DNA from: Pseudomonadota bacterium
GTDB taxonomy: Bacteria; Pseudomonadota; Alphaproteobacteria; Sphingomonadales; Sphingomonadaceae
Assembly: GCA_018240895.1 (NCBI GenBank)
Contig: JAFEEX010000004.1
Coordinates: 1 to 64,000, forward strand
Direction: 5' to 3'
Length of the DNA stretch: 64,000 bases
Shown here piece by piece: positions 53,530-61,874 of the stretch (positions are counted from its first letter, which is position 1; every line of letters starts with the position of its first letter). Made by a program: the position numbers and the translations under genes. The notes beneath the pieces were generated by a model. It made no database searches. It had not been told where the DNA came from and saw only the letters and a list, made by a program, of their open reading frames with translations.

Positions 53530-53556
53530 GGGCGCGGGGCGCAGATCCCCGCGCCC
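53530..53556 (+). terminator. Rho-independent terminator after the repeat protein gene
   Basis: GGGCGCGGGG - CGCAGAT - CCCCGCGCCC is a perfect ten-pair stem followed by TTGATTTT, about 45 bases beyond the stop. Confidence 0.85.
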
Positions 53557-53633
53557 TTGATTTTGGTTCAAGTCCACCGATCACCGGCAAGGCCGCTGGC
53601 CTGCCGCAGTGCAATCCGCTAGGGCGCGTGGCG

Positions 53634-54791
53634 ATGCAGATGTCAGACCTTCGCATTGCCCTGTTCAGCGGCAACTACAACATGACCACCGACGGGGCGA
53701 ACCGCGCGCTCAACCGGCTGGTCGAATATCTGCTGCGCCAGGGCGCGCAGGTGCGGGTCTATTCGCCAACCAATGCCGATCCCGCCTTTACGCCAACCGG
53801 CGATCTGGTCAGCCTGCCCTCCTTCGCAATCCCCGGGCGCAGCGAATACCGCTTCCCCACCGGAATAAACCGGCGGATCAAACGCGATCTTGATGCATTC
53901 AAGCCCAACGTCGTCCACGTTTCCTCGCCAGACATTTCCGCGCACCGCGTGGTCAGCTGGGCGCGGCGGCACGGCATTCCGGTGCTGTCATCGGTCCACA
54001 CTCGGTTCGATACCTATCCGCGTTATTACAACATGGCCTGGGCCGAACCGGTGCTGACTGCGGTGCTGCGCCGGTTCTATCGCCGCTGCGATGCGCTGGT
54101 CACCCCCAGCGAATCGATGGCCCAGGTGCTGCGCGATCAGCGGATGAATTATGACATCGGCATCTGGTCACGCGGGGTTGATCGCACGGTGTTCAACCCC
54201 GGTCGGCGCGACATGGCCTGGCGGCAAAAACTGGGGGTCGCGGATCAGGAGGTGGCGGTCGGCTTTCTTGGCCGGCTGGTGATGGAAAAGGGGCTGGACG
54301 TCTTTTCCGACACCATTGACGAGCTGCGCAGCCGCGGCGTTGCTCACAGCGTCATGGTGATCGGCGAAGGCCCGGCACGCGAATGGTTTGAAGCGCGGCT
54401 GCCCGACGCGGTTTTTGCCGGCTTTCAGGGCGGTGCCGATCTGGGCCGCGCGGTTGCCAGCATGGACGTGCTGTTCAACCCATCGATCACCGAAACCTTC
54501 GGCAATGTCACTTTGGAAGCGATGGCCTGCGGCTTGCCGGTGGTCGCCGCCGCTGCAACCGGCAGCGAAAGCCTGGTTGACGATGGCCATTCCGGCCGGC
54601 TGATCCGCCCGGGCGCGATCCACCACTTTGCCGAGGCGCTGCGCGGCTATATCGAGCAGCCTGCCCTGCGCGAGCAGCACGGTGCGGCTGGTGAGGCGCG
54701 GTCAATGGACTTCAGTTGGGACCGGATCAACCAGGCGGTGGCCGACACGTACCTGCGGCTGATCCGGCAAAAGCCGCGCAAACAAGGCTAA
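53634..54791 (+). CDS. Glycosyltransferase family 4, mannosyltransferase/Sqd2-like
   Basis: A 385-residue GT-B enzyme: DLRIALFSGNYNMTTDGANR, PNVVHVSSPDISAHRVVSWA, GIPVLSSVHTRFDTYPRYYN, LVTPSESMAQVLRDQRM, IWSRGVDRTVFNPGRRDMAW, VGFLGRLVMEKGLDVFSDT, NPSITETFGNVTLEAMACGL. The HTRFDTYPRYY and SRGVD motifs place it with alpha-mannosyl/sulfoquinovosyl transferases that glycosylate diacylglycerol or mannolipids. The exact acceptor is unknown. The start may be GTG 53628, ATG 53634 or ATG 53640. Confidence 0.88.
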   Translation: MQMSDLRIALFSGNYNMTTDGANRALNRLVEYLLRQGAQVRVYSPTNADPAFTPTGDLVSLPSFAIPGRSEYRFPTGINRRIKRDLDAFKPNVVHVSSPDISAHRVVSWARRHGIPVLSSVHTRFDTYPRYYNMAWAEPVLTAVLRRFYRRCDALVTPSESMAQVLRDQRMNYDIGIWSRGVDRTVFNPGRRDMAWRQKLGVADQEVAVGFLGRLVMEKGLDVFSDTIDELRSRGVAHSVMVIGEGPAREWFEARLPDAVFAGFQGGADLGRAVASMDVLFNPSITETFGNVTLEAMACGLPVVAAAATGSESLVDDGHSGRLIRPGAIHHFAEALRGYIEQPALREQHGAAGEARSMDFSWDRINQAVADTYLRLIRQKPRKQG

Positions 54792-55228
54792 CGCTGGATC
54801 CCCTGCGCCGCTGATCTGCGCGAATAGTGCCACAAAAACAGCACGATCGCGCAGATCACCACCGGCATCACCTTGCCCCCGGTAGAGGCAAGCGCTGCTG
54901 GCGTATTGGCCATCTGATAGCCAAAACTGATCACCGCGCTGACCAGCGAAACCAGAAACGCCGTCGCCGCATGGCGCGATCGCATCAACATCAGCACCGA
55001 TCCTGCCACCGATCCCCACACGCCAAGCCCCCAGGCGGCCTGAGCCCACAGCGGAAAGCTGTCGATCCAGGCAAGGGTCACTTGCGGATCGCCCGCCCCT
55101 TTCAGGTAATCGGCATTGCGCAGCCGCGTCATCAGATAGTCATAGGCGCCAAAGCTGTTCCACAGCGCCCCCAGGGCCGTGACAATCCAATAGCTGACCG
55201 GCACCTGCGCCGCACCGGACCTTTCCAT
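54788..55228 (-). CDS. Four-span membrane protein of unknown function
   Basis: A 146-residue protein: VSYWIVTALGALWNSFGAYD (span 1), YLMTRLRNADYLKGAGDPQV, FPLWAQAAWGLGVWGSVAGS (span 2), TAFLVSLVSAVISFGYQMAN (span 3), VMPVVICAIVLFLWHYSRRS (span 4). I do not recognise a named family. ATG 55228 has GGGGAG nine bases upstream. Its end overlaps the convergent glycosyltransferase stop by four bases. Confidence 0.75.
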   Translation of the reverse strand: MERSGAAQVPVSYWIVTALGALWNSFGAYDYLMTRLRNADYLKGAGDPQVTLAWIDSFPLWAQAAWGLGVWGSVAGSVLMLMRSRHAATAFLVSLVSAVISFGYQMANTPAALASTGGKVMPVVICAIVLFLWHYSRRSAAQGIQR

Positions 55229-55341
55229 TTTCGCCAACTCCCCTTGGTGGTCCCAACGATGGAGCCATGGCTATCATGCCTTGCCGTGCGGCCCAAATCT
55301 CACGGTGGCAAAATCGCCCTCAGGGCCTATCTTGGCGGACC

Positions 55342-56661
55342 ATGGCCGACCTTTTCGCTGATGACCTGCCCGCGCCGCCGCTGGACGAACCCGCCGCCGA
55401 TGCCCCTTTGGCTGACCGGCTGCGCCCGCGCGCGCTGGGCGAGGTAATCGGGCAAGATCACCTGACCGGCCCCGAAGGCGCGATCGGGCGGATGGTTGCG
55501 GCCGGAAGGCTGTCCAGCATGATCCTGTGGGGGCCGCCCGGCACCGGCAAGACTTCCATGGCCCGCCTGCTTGCCAATGCGGTGGGGATGCGCTTCGTTT
55601 CGGTCAGCGCGGTGTTTTCGGGTGTGGCCGATCTCAAGAAGGCTTTTGCCGAGGCTGACCTTGCCGCCAGGGCCGGGCAGCGCACCCTGCTGTTCGTGGA
55701 TGAGATCCACCGCTTCAACCGCGCCCAGCAAGACGGCTTCCTGCCGTTCGTCGAGCGCGGCACGGTAACGCTGGTGGGCGCGACGACTGAAAACCCCAGT
55801 TTCGCGCTCAATGCCGCGCTGCTGAGCCGCGCCCAGGTACTGATCCTCCACCGGCTTGACGCCGCCGCGCTCGACACGCTGCTGACCCGCGCCGAGGCGC
55901 TTGAAGGCCCGCTGCCACTGACCGCCGATGCGCGCGCGGCGCTGGTCGCCAGCGCCGATGGTGACGGCCGTTTCCTGCTCAACCAGGCGGAAACGCTTTA
56001 CAACGCGAAGATTCCCGAACCGCTCGATCCGGCTGCGCTTGGCGCCTTCCTTCAGCACCGCGTCGCCGTTTACGACAAGGATCGTGACGGCCATTACAAC
56101 CTGATCTCCGCGCTGCACAAAAGCCTGCGCGGGTCCGATCCGCAGGCCGCGCTCTATTACATGGCGCGGATGCTGACCGCAGGCGAGGAGCCGCTCTACG
56201 TCCTGCGCCGGCTGGTGCGCTTTGCCAGTGAGGACGTGGGCCTTGCCGATCCGCAGGCGTTGGTCCAGTGCCTGGCCGCGCGCGATGCCTATCAATTCCT
56301 TGGCAGTCCAGAGGGCGAGCTGGCGATCGTCCAGGCCTGCCTCTACCTCGCCACCGCGCCCAAATCGAACGCTGCCTATGCCGCGATGGGCGAAGCGTGG
56401 AAAAGCGCGCGTGAAACCGGCAGCCTCAGCCCCCCGCCCCACATCCTCAACGCGCCGACCAAGCTGATGAAGGACATCGGCTATGGCAAGGGCTATGCCT
56501 ATGACCCCGATGCCGAGGACGGCTTTTCCGGCGCGGACTATTGGCCAGAAGGCATGCCCCCCCAGACCTACTACCGCCCCGCCGAACGCGGCTTTGAACG
56601 CGAGGTGCTGAAACGGCTGGAATGGTGGGACAAAAAACGCGCCGAAAAGCGCGGGGAATGA
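55342..56661 (+). CDS. rarA: Replication-associated recombination protein RarA (MgsA)
   Basis: A 439-residue AAA+ ATPase: PLADRLRPRALGEVIGQDHL, Walker A LWGPPGTGKTSMARLLANAV, Walker B LLFVDEIHRFNRAQQDGFLP, ATTENPSFALNAALLSRAQV, then the RarA-specific C-terminal tetramer domain (YDKDRDGHYNLISALHKSLR, RRLVRFASEDVGLADPQAL, HILNAPTKLMKDIGYGKGYA). It acts at stalled replication forks with RecA and SSB. ATG 55342 matches the family start. Confidence 0.95.
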   Translation: MADLFADDLPAPPLDEPAADAPLADRLRPRALGEVIGQDHLTGPEGAIGRMVAAGRLSSMILWGPPGTGKTSMARLLANAVGMRFVSVSAVFSGVADLKKAFAEADLAARAGQRTLLFVDEIHRFNRAQQDGFLPFVERGTVTLVGATTENPSFALNAALLSRAQVLILHRLDAAALDTLLTRAEALEGPLPLTADARAALVASADGDGRFLLNQAETLYNAKIPEPLDPAALGAFLQHRVAVYDKDRDGHYNLISALHKSLRGSDPQAALYYMARMLTAGEEPLYVLRRLVRFASEDVGLADPQALVQCLAARDAYQFLGSPEGELAIVQACLYLATAPKSNAAYAAMGEAWKSARETGSLSPPPHILNAPTKLMKDIGYGKGYAYDPDAEDGFSGADYWPEGMPPQTYYRPAERGFEREVLKRLEWWDKKRAEKRGE

Positions 56662-56666
56662 GGCAA

Positions 56667-57017
56667 TCAGGCAGCCAATTGATCAACCTTGCCCAAAGCG
56701 GCAAGCATCTGCTTGAGCGACCCCACAGCTTGCGCGCGCGTTGAATAGCTCTCTCCGCTCATGGCAAAAAGCCTGCCGTCAGCAGCGGCAAGCCTCCAGC
56801 GGAACCCTCCATCCTTCCCTTCGTAGATGGTAAAGCTAGGAGCATTGTCATCACTGCCCTCGGCAAGGCCCAGATCTTTCGCGCTCGGCAACAAAGTGTC
56901 GGAATCGAGCAAAGCCCGCGCATCGATTTGAACTTCACTCAAGCTCTCGATCGCAGTCCAGTCGGTCTTGCCGTTACCTGCCTGATCCAAACTTATCCGT
57001 GTAACTTTGTCTTTCAT
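56667..57017 (-). CDS. BrnA-like antitoxin fused to a DUF1508 (YegP-like) domain
   Basis: A 116-residue protein. Residues 1-55 resemble the toxin-binding N-terminus of BrnA (KVTRISLDQAGNGKTDWTAI, ESLSEVQIDARALLDSD). The C-terminal half is not the usual ribbon-helix-helix but reads as one DUF1508/YegP unit (FTIYEGKDGGFRWRLAAADG, RLFAMSGESYSTRAQAVGSL, K-Q-M). The ATG at 57017 lies 44 bases inside the 3' end of brnT, which supports pairing. The antitoxin role is inferred from position and N-terminal pattern. Confidence 0.65.
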   Translation of the reverse strand: MKDKVTRISLDQAGNGKTDWTAIESLSEVQIDARALLDSDTLLPSAKDLGLAEGSDDNAPSFTIYEGKDGGFRWRLAAADGRLFAMSGESYSTRAQAVGSLKQMLAALGKVDQLAA

Positions 57018-57261
57018 GCCTTCTAGCCCGGCGCGCGCTGATTATGCGCTTGGTTGATCCTCTAATGGTATATACCACAGCAATGATGAATTGGGCATCA
57101 CCAATCGTGCCAAGCGCCACCACCCGTTCTTCGTTGCCGACCTGGCGGACATAGGCCGGATCGATGAGCGGTCGGTTCCAGATGCTTGCTGCATCGACGA
57201 AATCTATCTGATGCTTGGCATAGTTCGAATCCCGCTTCCGCTCGTCCCACTCAAAATCCAT
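56974..57261 (-). CDS. brnT: BrnT-family ribonuclease toxin
   Basis: A 95-residue protein: MDFEWDERKRDSNYAKHQID, FVDAASIWNRPLIDPAYVRQ, EERVVALGTIGDAQFIIAVV, RIISARRARRHERQSY. These match BrnT, a RelE-fold RNase of Brucella and relatives: the F-E-W-D-x-x-K start, the K/H pair and the final I-S-A-R-x-A-x-x-x-E-R. It overlaps its partner by 44 bases. Its start is close to the divergent DUF429-like gene. Confidence 0.88.
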   Translation of the reverse strand: MDFEWDERKRDSNYAKHQIDFVDAASIWNRPLIDPAYVRQVGNEERVVALGTIGDAQFIIAVVYTIRGSTKRIISARRARRHERQSYTDKFGSGR

Positions 57262-57275
57262 TGCCGGACAATACG

Positions 57276-58148
57276 GTGAACCAGGCCCGTTTCAAGCATT
57301 TCGCCGCGATCGACTGGTCAGGCGCGGCGGGGGAGCGGCATGGGGGAATCGCGGTCGCGCTGTGCGGCACAGGTAGGGCCGTGCCCGAGTTGATCCGCCC
57401 CGGCCACCGCTGGTCGCGCGGAGAGGTGCTGGAGTGGCTGCTGCGCGAAATGCCCGCAGACACGCTGGCCGGTTTTGACCTAAGCATGAGCTTTGCCCAT
57501 GCTGATCGCGGTGGCTATTTTCCCGGCTGGACGCACAGCCCCACCGATGCCCGCGCGCTGTGGGCACTGGCCGAAGCGGTCTGCGCGGACGAACCTCACT
57601 TTGGCGCAACGACCTTTGCCGACCATCCCGACCTTGCCCCGCATTTCCGCCGCCACGGCGGGCGAGAGGGGGCGCTATTCGGCGGTGGGCAAGGTCGATT
57701 TCGCCAGACCGAGCACGCCCAGGCCCGCGCCGGGTGCCGGCCTTACAGCAATTTCAACCTCGTCGGCGCGGCGCAGGTCGGCAAGGGCAGCCTGGCCGGA
57801 ATGCGGCTTTTGCACCGTCTTGCCGGAACACACGCTATCTGGCCGTTCGACGCTGTGCCCGCGCGCGGTTCGGTGCTGGTTGAAATCTACACCACGCTGG
57901 CGGCAATTGCCGCCGGACGCAGCGCGGCACGATCAAAGATCCGCGACCGGGGCGAGCTTGACCTTGCGCTGGCCGCGCTCGGCAGCGATCCGATCGGCGG
58001 CGCGGGGGCGATTTCCGATCACGCCAGCGATGCCCTGCTCGCCGCCGCCTGGCTGCGCGGAGCCGCCCACCAGCCGGCGCTGTGGCAACCGCCCGCCCTC
58101 ACCCCCGAAATTGCCGCAACCGAGGGGTGGACCTTTGGCGCGCGCTGA
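57276..58148 (+). CDS. RNase H-fold (DUF429-like) protein of unknown function
   Basis: A protein of about 290 residues. An N-terminal strand with acidic start (FKHFAAIDWSGAAGERHGGI), a middle GFDLSMSFAHADRGGYF and a C-terminal GAISDHASDALLAAAWLR resemble the Asp positions of DUF429 predicted nucleases. PYSNFNLVGAAQVGKGSLAG is another conserved-looking block. GTG 57276 is the first start after the divergent brnT and has only a weak GGA site, so the true start is unsure. Confidence 0.6.
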   Translation: MNQARFKHFAAIDWSGAAGERHGGIAVALCGTGRAVPELIRPGHRWSRGEVLEWLLREMPADTLAGFDLSMSFAHADRGGYFPGWTHSPTDARALWALAEAVCADEPHFGATTFADHPDLAPHFRRHGGREGALFGGGQGRFRQTEHAQARAGCRPYSNFNLVGAAQVGKGSLAGMRLLHRLAGTHAIWPFDAVPARGSVLVEIYTTLAAIAAGRSAARSKIRDRGELDLALAALGSDPIGGAGAISDHASDALLAAAWLRGAAHQPALWQPPALTPEIAATEGWTFGAR

Positions 58149-58172
58149 CGCAAAGGGGCTTCACGAAACAGC

Positions 58173-58248
<76 letters not shown>

Positions 58249-58534
58249 TAAAACTGGCAGAAATCTGCCAAGTATTGCTTCGCATGGAACTGACCCTTCC
58301 AACAAGACCCCCGCCACAATGCCCGCAAAGGGGTGCTACAGCGCGTCGGGCGCGCATCGCCCACCTTCGAACGTTTGGTTCGGGCACAATCGAGTTTCTT
58401 GCCCCTTCGCGCAATCAGAATCGGCATAGCCTGCCCTCCGCAGAGCAGACCCGACTGCCCATGCCGCAACGCTGGTGTTCCGTTCGAACCTGGAAAAACG
58501 TGCAATAGAGTGAATCTATCGTTAAAATATCGCA
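58249..58534. other. Non-coding stretch between tRNA-Thr and the PEP-CTERM gene
   Basis: Nearly 300 bases without a convincing gene. Open frames here on both strands lack ribosome sites and codon bias. No tRNA 3'-end duplicate (attachment repeat) was found by eye. Base composition shifts towards AT at its right end. Confidence 0.5.
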
Positions 58535-58566
58535 TTGACATTTTGAATCTTTTGAATCAATATAAA
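58535..58566 (+). promoter_or_regulatory. Possible promoter of the PEP-CTERM gene
   Basis: TTGACA (58535-58540) is a perfect -35. A -10 is ambiguous: CAATAT at 17 bases or TATAAA at 20 bases. The spacer consists of a 9-bp tandem repeat TTTTGAATC (58541-58549, 58550-58558). Confidence 0.35.
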
Positions 58567-58587
58567 AAGTAATCTAAGAGGTGACAT

Positions 58588-59115
58588 ATGCGACTAATTC
58601 ACGCAAGTGTACTCGGAGTGGCACTGCTTGCTGCATATCCCGCTCAATCTGCGGCTTCTGTAACGTTCGCTATAGATGGATACTTCAATGTAACTAGAAT
58701 TTTTGGCATGGATCCCAGCACATGGCCCGCGTCATGTGCCGGACTTTCCTTTTGTTCTGTTACAGCGCTGGAGCATCATTCTTATAGTGGACTTACCGGA
58801 ACATCTCTTGACGGGATTAGCTGGAATTTTTCTGGCGGAGATCTTGGAACCCGCGAAAGTTATTGGGGCACTGCCACCTATCTCGGCAACGGTGCTTATC
58901 ATGGCGACACCGCCTATTTCCATTGGGACAATCACTTCATCGGCGCTGATGGCCCTGCAGTTGCATTCCAGTTGTTCCAAACCAGCCCGGCCCCTGTTCC
59001 GGAACCTTCAAGCTGGTTGATGCTTCTTGCCGGCATGTTTGGCGTGGGTGCGGCGGTCAGGGCTCGGCCGAGAATGCGGCTGACATTCACGCGCCCTGAC
59101 CACATCGCCGCTTGA
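58588..59115 (+). CDS. PEP-CTERM sorting-domain protein
   Basis: A 175-residue secreted protein: signal peptide (LIHASVLGVALLAAYPAQSA), a Ser/Thr/Gly/Tyr-rich beta-type body with one likely Cys pair (CAGLSFC), and a PEP-CTERM anchor VPEPSSWLMLLAGMFGVGAA followed by VRARPR. Such proteins are processed by an exosortase and linked to exopolysaccharide secretion; no exosortase is in the window. AAGAGGTG precedes ATG 58588. Codon use and base composition are more AT-rich than neighbours, suggesting transfer. Confidence 0.88.
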   Translation: MRLIHASVLGVALLAAYPAQSAASVTFAIDGYFNVTRIFGMDPSTWPASCAGLSFCSVTALEHHSYSGLTGTSLDGISWNFSGGDLGTRESYWGTATYLGNGAYHGDTAYFHWDNHFIGADGPAVAFQLFQTSPAPVPEPSSWLMLLAGMFGVGAAVRARPRMRLTFTRPDHIAA

Positions 59116-59322
59116 GCGGGGGGGGGCGGCCACCGCCTGCACACCTAAGGCTGATTGATACGACTGCCCTTACGCATGATTCCATGAGATTGCTTCCTGC
59201 TCTGATGCAGCAACCTCAAGGCGGCGCTCAGGGGTGGACATTTCGGCGCGCTGCGACAAAAGAAGGCAGCGCCGCGCGATCTCGCTGCGGGCTCATCAAA
59301 AGCAGGGGGGAATGCACGGCGA

Positions 59323-60312
59323 ATGCTTGCAGAGATGATCCAGCGCCTGTTCGAGCGGTCGCTTGGCGACGGCGCGCAGGCTGAGGCGCGCGAGGGCCGG
59401 TGGCTGGCTTCGCTCTGGGCGGAAATCGAGGAGATGGGGCTGCCGCTCGCGCTGCTGGGCGAGGAGCAGGGCGGTTTCGGCCTGTCGGCGGCGGAACAGG
59501 GGGAGGCGCTGCGCCTGCTGGGCAAGCTGGCGGTGCCGCTGCCCGTGGCTGAAACGATGGCCGCCAACCGCCTGCTGGCCAGGGCCGGCCTGCCGCTGGC
59601 CGAAGGCCCCGCCGGACTGGCCCGCGCCGATGACCTTGCGATCAGCGGCGGGCGGCTGACCGGCCGGGTGGAGCGGGTGGCCTGGGGCGAAAACCTTGAT
59701 TGTCTGGCGCTTGCCGTGGGCGACAGGCTTTACCGCGTGCCGCGTTCCGGCTGGTCGCTGGCCGAGGCGGGCACCGCGCTCAACTTCCATCCCCGCCCTT
59801 CGCTGGCGATCGACTGGCAGGCCGATGGCGGCGCACCGCTGCCCAACAACCCCCAGGCCGATGGCGCGACAGTGCGCGCGTTCCAGATCGCCGGGGCGCT
59901 TGAGGCCGCGCTTGACCTGACGCTGGAACACACCGCCACCCGCGTCCAGTTTGGCAAGCCGCTGCAGAAGAATCAGGTGGTCCAGCACGAGCTGGCCAAG
60001 CTGGCGGGAGAACTCGCCTGCGCCACCGCCGCCGCCGATCTGGCCGCGGAAGCGCTGGAGCGCGGCGATATGCTGGGCGTTGCCGCCGGATCGCTGCGCG
60101 CGCGTGAGGCGGCGGGCAACGGAGCCGCCATTGCCACCCAGATGCATGGCGCAATCGGCTTTACCCGCGAACATCCGCTGCACCTTTACACCACATCGCT
60201 GTGGACCTGGCGTGACGAATTCGGCGGGCAGGTATTCTGGGCCACCTTGCTTGGCCGCGCGGCGATGGCGGCGGGCGAAGAAGGCTATTGGCCGATGGTT
60301 ACCGAGCTTTGA
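59323..60312 (+). CDS. Acyl-CoA dehydrogenase, small/variant subunit
   Basis: A 329-residue ACAD-fold protein: EEMGLPLALLGEEQGGFGLS, a degenerate middle, and the C-terminal helical domain TATRVQFGKPLQKNQVVQHE and ATQMHGAIGFTREHPLHLYT. It is shorter than full ACADs (about 380) and lacks the usual flavin motif (GxSEPxxGSD) in the middle, so it is likely the second subunit of a heteromeric enzyme with the gene downstream, as in alpha2beta2 steroid or aromatic side-chain ACADs. Confidence 0.85.
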   Translation: MLAEMIQRLFERSLGDGAQAEAREGRWLASLWAEIEEMGLPLALLGEEQGGFGLSAAEQGEALRLLGKLAVPLPVAETMAANRLLARAGLPLAEGPAGLARADDLAISGGRLTGRVERVAWGENLDCLALAVGDRLYRVPRSGWSLAEAGTALNFHPRPSLAIDWQADGGAPLPNNPQADGATVRAFQIAGALEAALDLTLEHTATRVQFGKPLQKNQVVQHELAKLAGELACATAAADLAAEALERGDMLGVAAGSLRAREAAGNGAAIATQMHGAIGFTREHPLHLYTTSLWTWRDEFGGQVFWATLLGRAAMAAGEEGYWPMVTEL

Positions 60313-60329
60313 AATCCAACCAACAGCCG

Positions 60330-60390
60330 TTCGTGTCGAGCGAAGTCGAGACACGGTTGCGCGGCGTGTCCCGACTTCGCTCGACACGAA
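60330..60390. repeat. 26-bp inverted repeat between the two ACAD genes (REP-like)
   Basis: Arms 60330-60355 and 60365-60390 are reverse complements with one mismatch and a 9-base loop. The core GTGTCGAGCGAAGTCGAGACAC is a type of intergenic palindrome I recall as frequent in sphingomonad genomes. Its right arm ends 13 bases before the GTG of the next gene. No second copy was seen in this window. Confidence 0.7.
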
Positions 60391-60403
60391 TGGAGTAATT
60401 TTC

Positions 60404-61558
60404 GTGACGGCTATCCCCTTCCCCTCTCCGCCCGCTGACAGCGACGAAGTGCTGGCCCTGCGCAGCGAGTTCCGCGCCTTTCTTGATCAGCACCTTGGCC
60501 ACCGCTCCCCGCGTCAGCGCAGTGACAACTGGTATGGCTTCAGCCGCGAGTTTTCGCGGTCGATGGGTCAGGCCGGATATCTGGGCATGACCTGGCCCAA
60601 GCAATATGGCGGGCACGAACGCAGCGCCTTTGAACGCTATGTCGTGGTTGAGGAATCGCTGGCCTATGGCGCTCCGGTGGGGGCGCACTGGATCGCCGAT
60701 CGACAGTCCGGCCCCTCGATCCTCAAGTTCGGAACCGACGAGCAGAAGGAAACCATCCTGCCCGGCATCGCCGCAGGTGAACTGGCCTTCGGCATCGGCA
60801 TGAGCGAACCCGATTCGGGCAGCGATCTTGCCGCCACCCGGACCAAGGCGGTGCGCGACGGCGACGTTTACCGCGTCACCGGAACCAAGGTCTGGACCAG
60901 CTTCGCGCATGAAGCGGACTATGTGATCCTGTTCTGCCGGACCAGCGGCACCCCCGCCGACCGGCATCAGGGAACCAGCCAGCTTCTGGTCAATCTGAAG
61001 GACACTCCAGGTCTGGAGATCAAGCCGATCATCGATCTGGCCGGACAGCATCATTTCAATGAGATGCACTTTGAAGATGCCGTGGTTCCGGCAAAGAACC
61101 TGCTCGGCGGCGAGGGTGATGGCTGGAACCAGGTGATGAGCGAGCTGGCCTTTGAGCGCTCTGGCCCCGAACGCTTCCTCTCCTCGATCGAGCTGATGTA
61201 TCAGATGCTGGCCATGCTGAAGGGCCGCAGCGACGATGCCGCGCTAGCCACCATTGGCCGCCTCACCGCTCAGCTTGCCGTGCTGCGCCGCCTGTCACGC
61301 TCGGTCGCGGCGATGCTCCAGGCCAGGGAGAACGCCGGATTGCAAGCGGCGATCGTCAAGGACGTCGGCGCGGTGTGGGAACAGACCCTGCCCGATTTCG
61401 CCCGCCAGCTGATCGACGCCGAACCCGATCCGCGCACTGCTGCGGCCTATGCCGGGGTGCTGGCCAACATCGTCCACAACGCGCCAAGCTGGAGCCTGCG
61501 TGGCGGCACCCGCGAAATCCTGCGCGGGATCATTGCGCGGGGATTGGGGACGCGCTGA
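60404..61558 (+). CDS. Acyl-CoA dehydrogenase, flavin-binding subunit
   Basis: A 384-residue ACAD: MGQAGYLGMTWPKQYGGHER, ESLAYGAPVGAHWIADRQSG, FAD/substrate motif GIGMSEPDSGSDLAATRTKA, TGTKVWTSFAHEADYVILF, LAFERSGPERFLSSIELMYQ and the C-terminal SLRGGTREILRGIIARGLG. It starts GTG 60404 with GGAG nine bases upstream. It forms a pair with the preceding gene; no regulator or hydratase is adjacent. Confidence 0.92.
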   Translation: MTAIPFPSPPADSDEVLALRSEFRAFLDQHLGHRSPRQRSDNWYGFSREFSRSMGQAGYLGMTWPKQYGGHERSAFERYVVVEESLAYGAPVGAHWIADRQSGPSILKFGTDEQKETILPGIAAGELAFGIGMSEPDSGSDLAATRTKAVRDGDVYRVTGTKVWTSFAHEADYVILFCRTSGTPADRHQGTSQLLVNLKDTPGLEIKPIIDLAGQHHFNEMHFEDAVVPAKNLLGGEGDGWNQVMSELAFERSGPERFLSSIELMYQMLAMLKGRSDDAALATIGRLTAQLAVLRRLSRSVAAMLQARENAGLQAAIVKDVGAVWEQTLPDFARQLIDAEPDPRTAAAYAGVLANIVHNAPSWSLRGGTREILRGIIARGLGTR

Positions 61559-61608
61559 GGTAGCCGGCTTGCCGTTGCGGACGTTGTGCCGGGCGGCTGC
61601 GTTTTGAT

Positions 61609-61786
61609 GGTTCGCGCAGAGAGCGCAGGGGAAGAAAATGGAGGCGCAGAGGCGTAGCGTCTGCGGCGAAGCCGCTTTTCTTCCCCCTTCACCCGTCAAG
61701 CCGCGCCGATGAATGAGAGGAGGGCCTGCGGCCCGGCGCTACATCTCTGCGCCTCCTTTTCTTCCTCTGCGCTCTCTGCGCGAACC
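61609..61786. repeat. MITE-like element with about 50-bp terminal inverted repeats
   Basis: Left arm 61609-61659 and right arm 61737-61786 are reverse complements over about 50 bases with four differences and one indel. They enclose a 77-base centre that has its own small hairpin (GCGGC-GAA-GCCGC). The arms contain GCGCAGAGAGCGCAGRGGAA, a purine-rich motif. No coding capacity. It occupies most of the gap between the ACAD and tryptophan dioxygenase genes. Confidence 0.7.
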
Positions 61787-61874
61787 CAAAATGCCTGCCC
61801 CCTCGCCCCACCAAGATATTCCATGAACAACAGCATCTGCTTGCAAATGAAACCAGTTGGGTCATGGTGCCTCC

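Noticed and set aside
58619..58634. TGGCAC…TTGC at the start of the PEP-CTERM gene
   Set aside because: It lies inside the coding sequence and the GG-GC spacing is two bases short.
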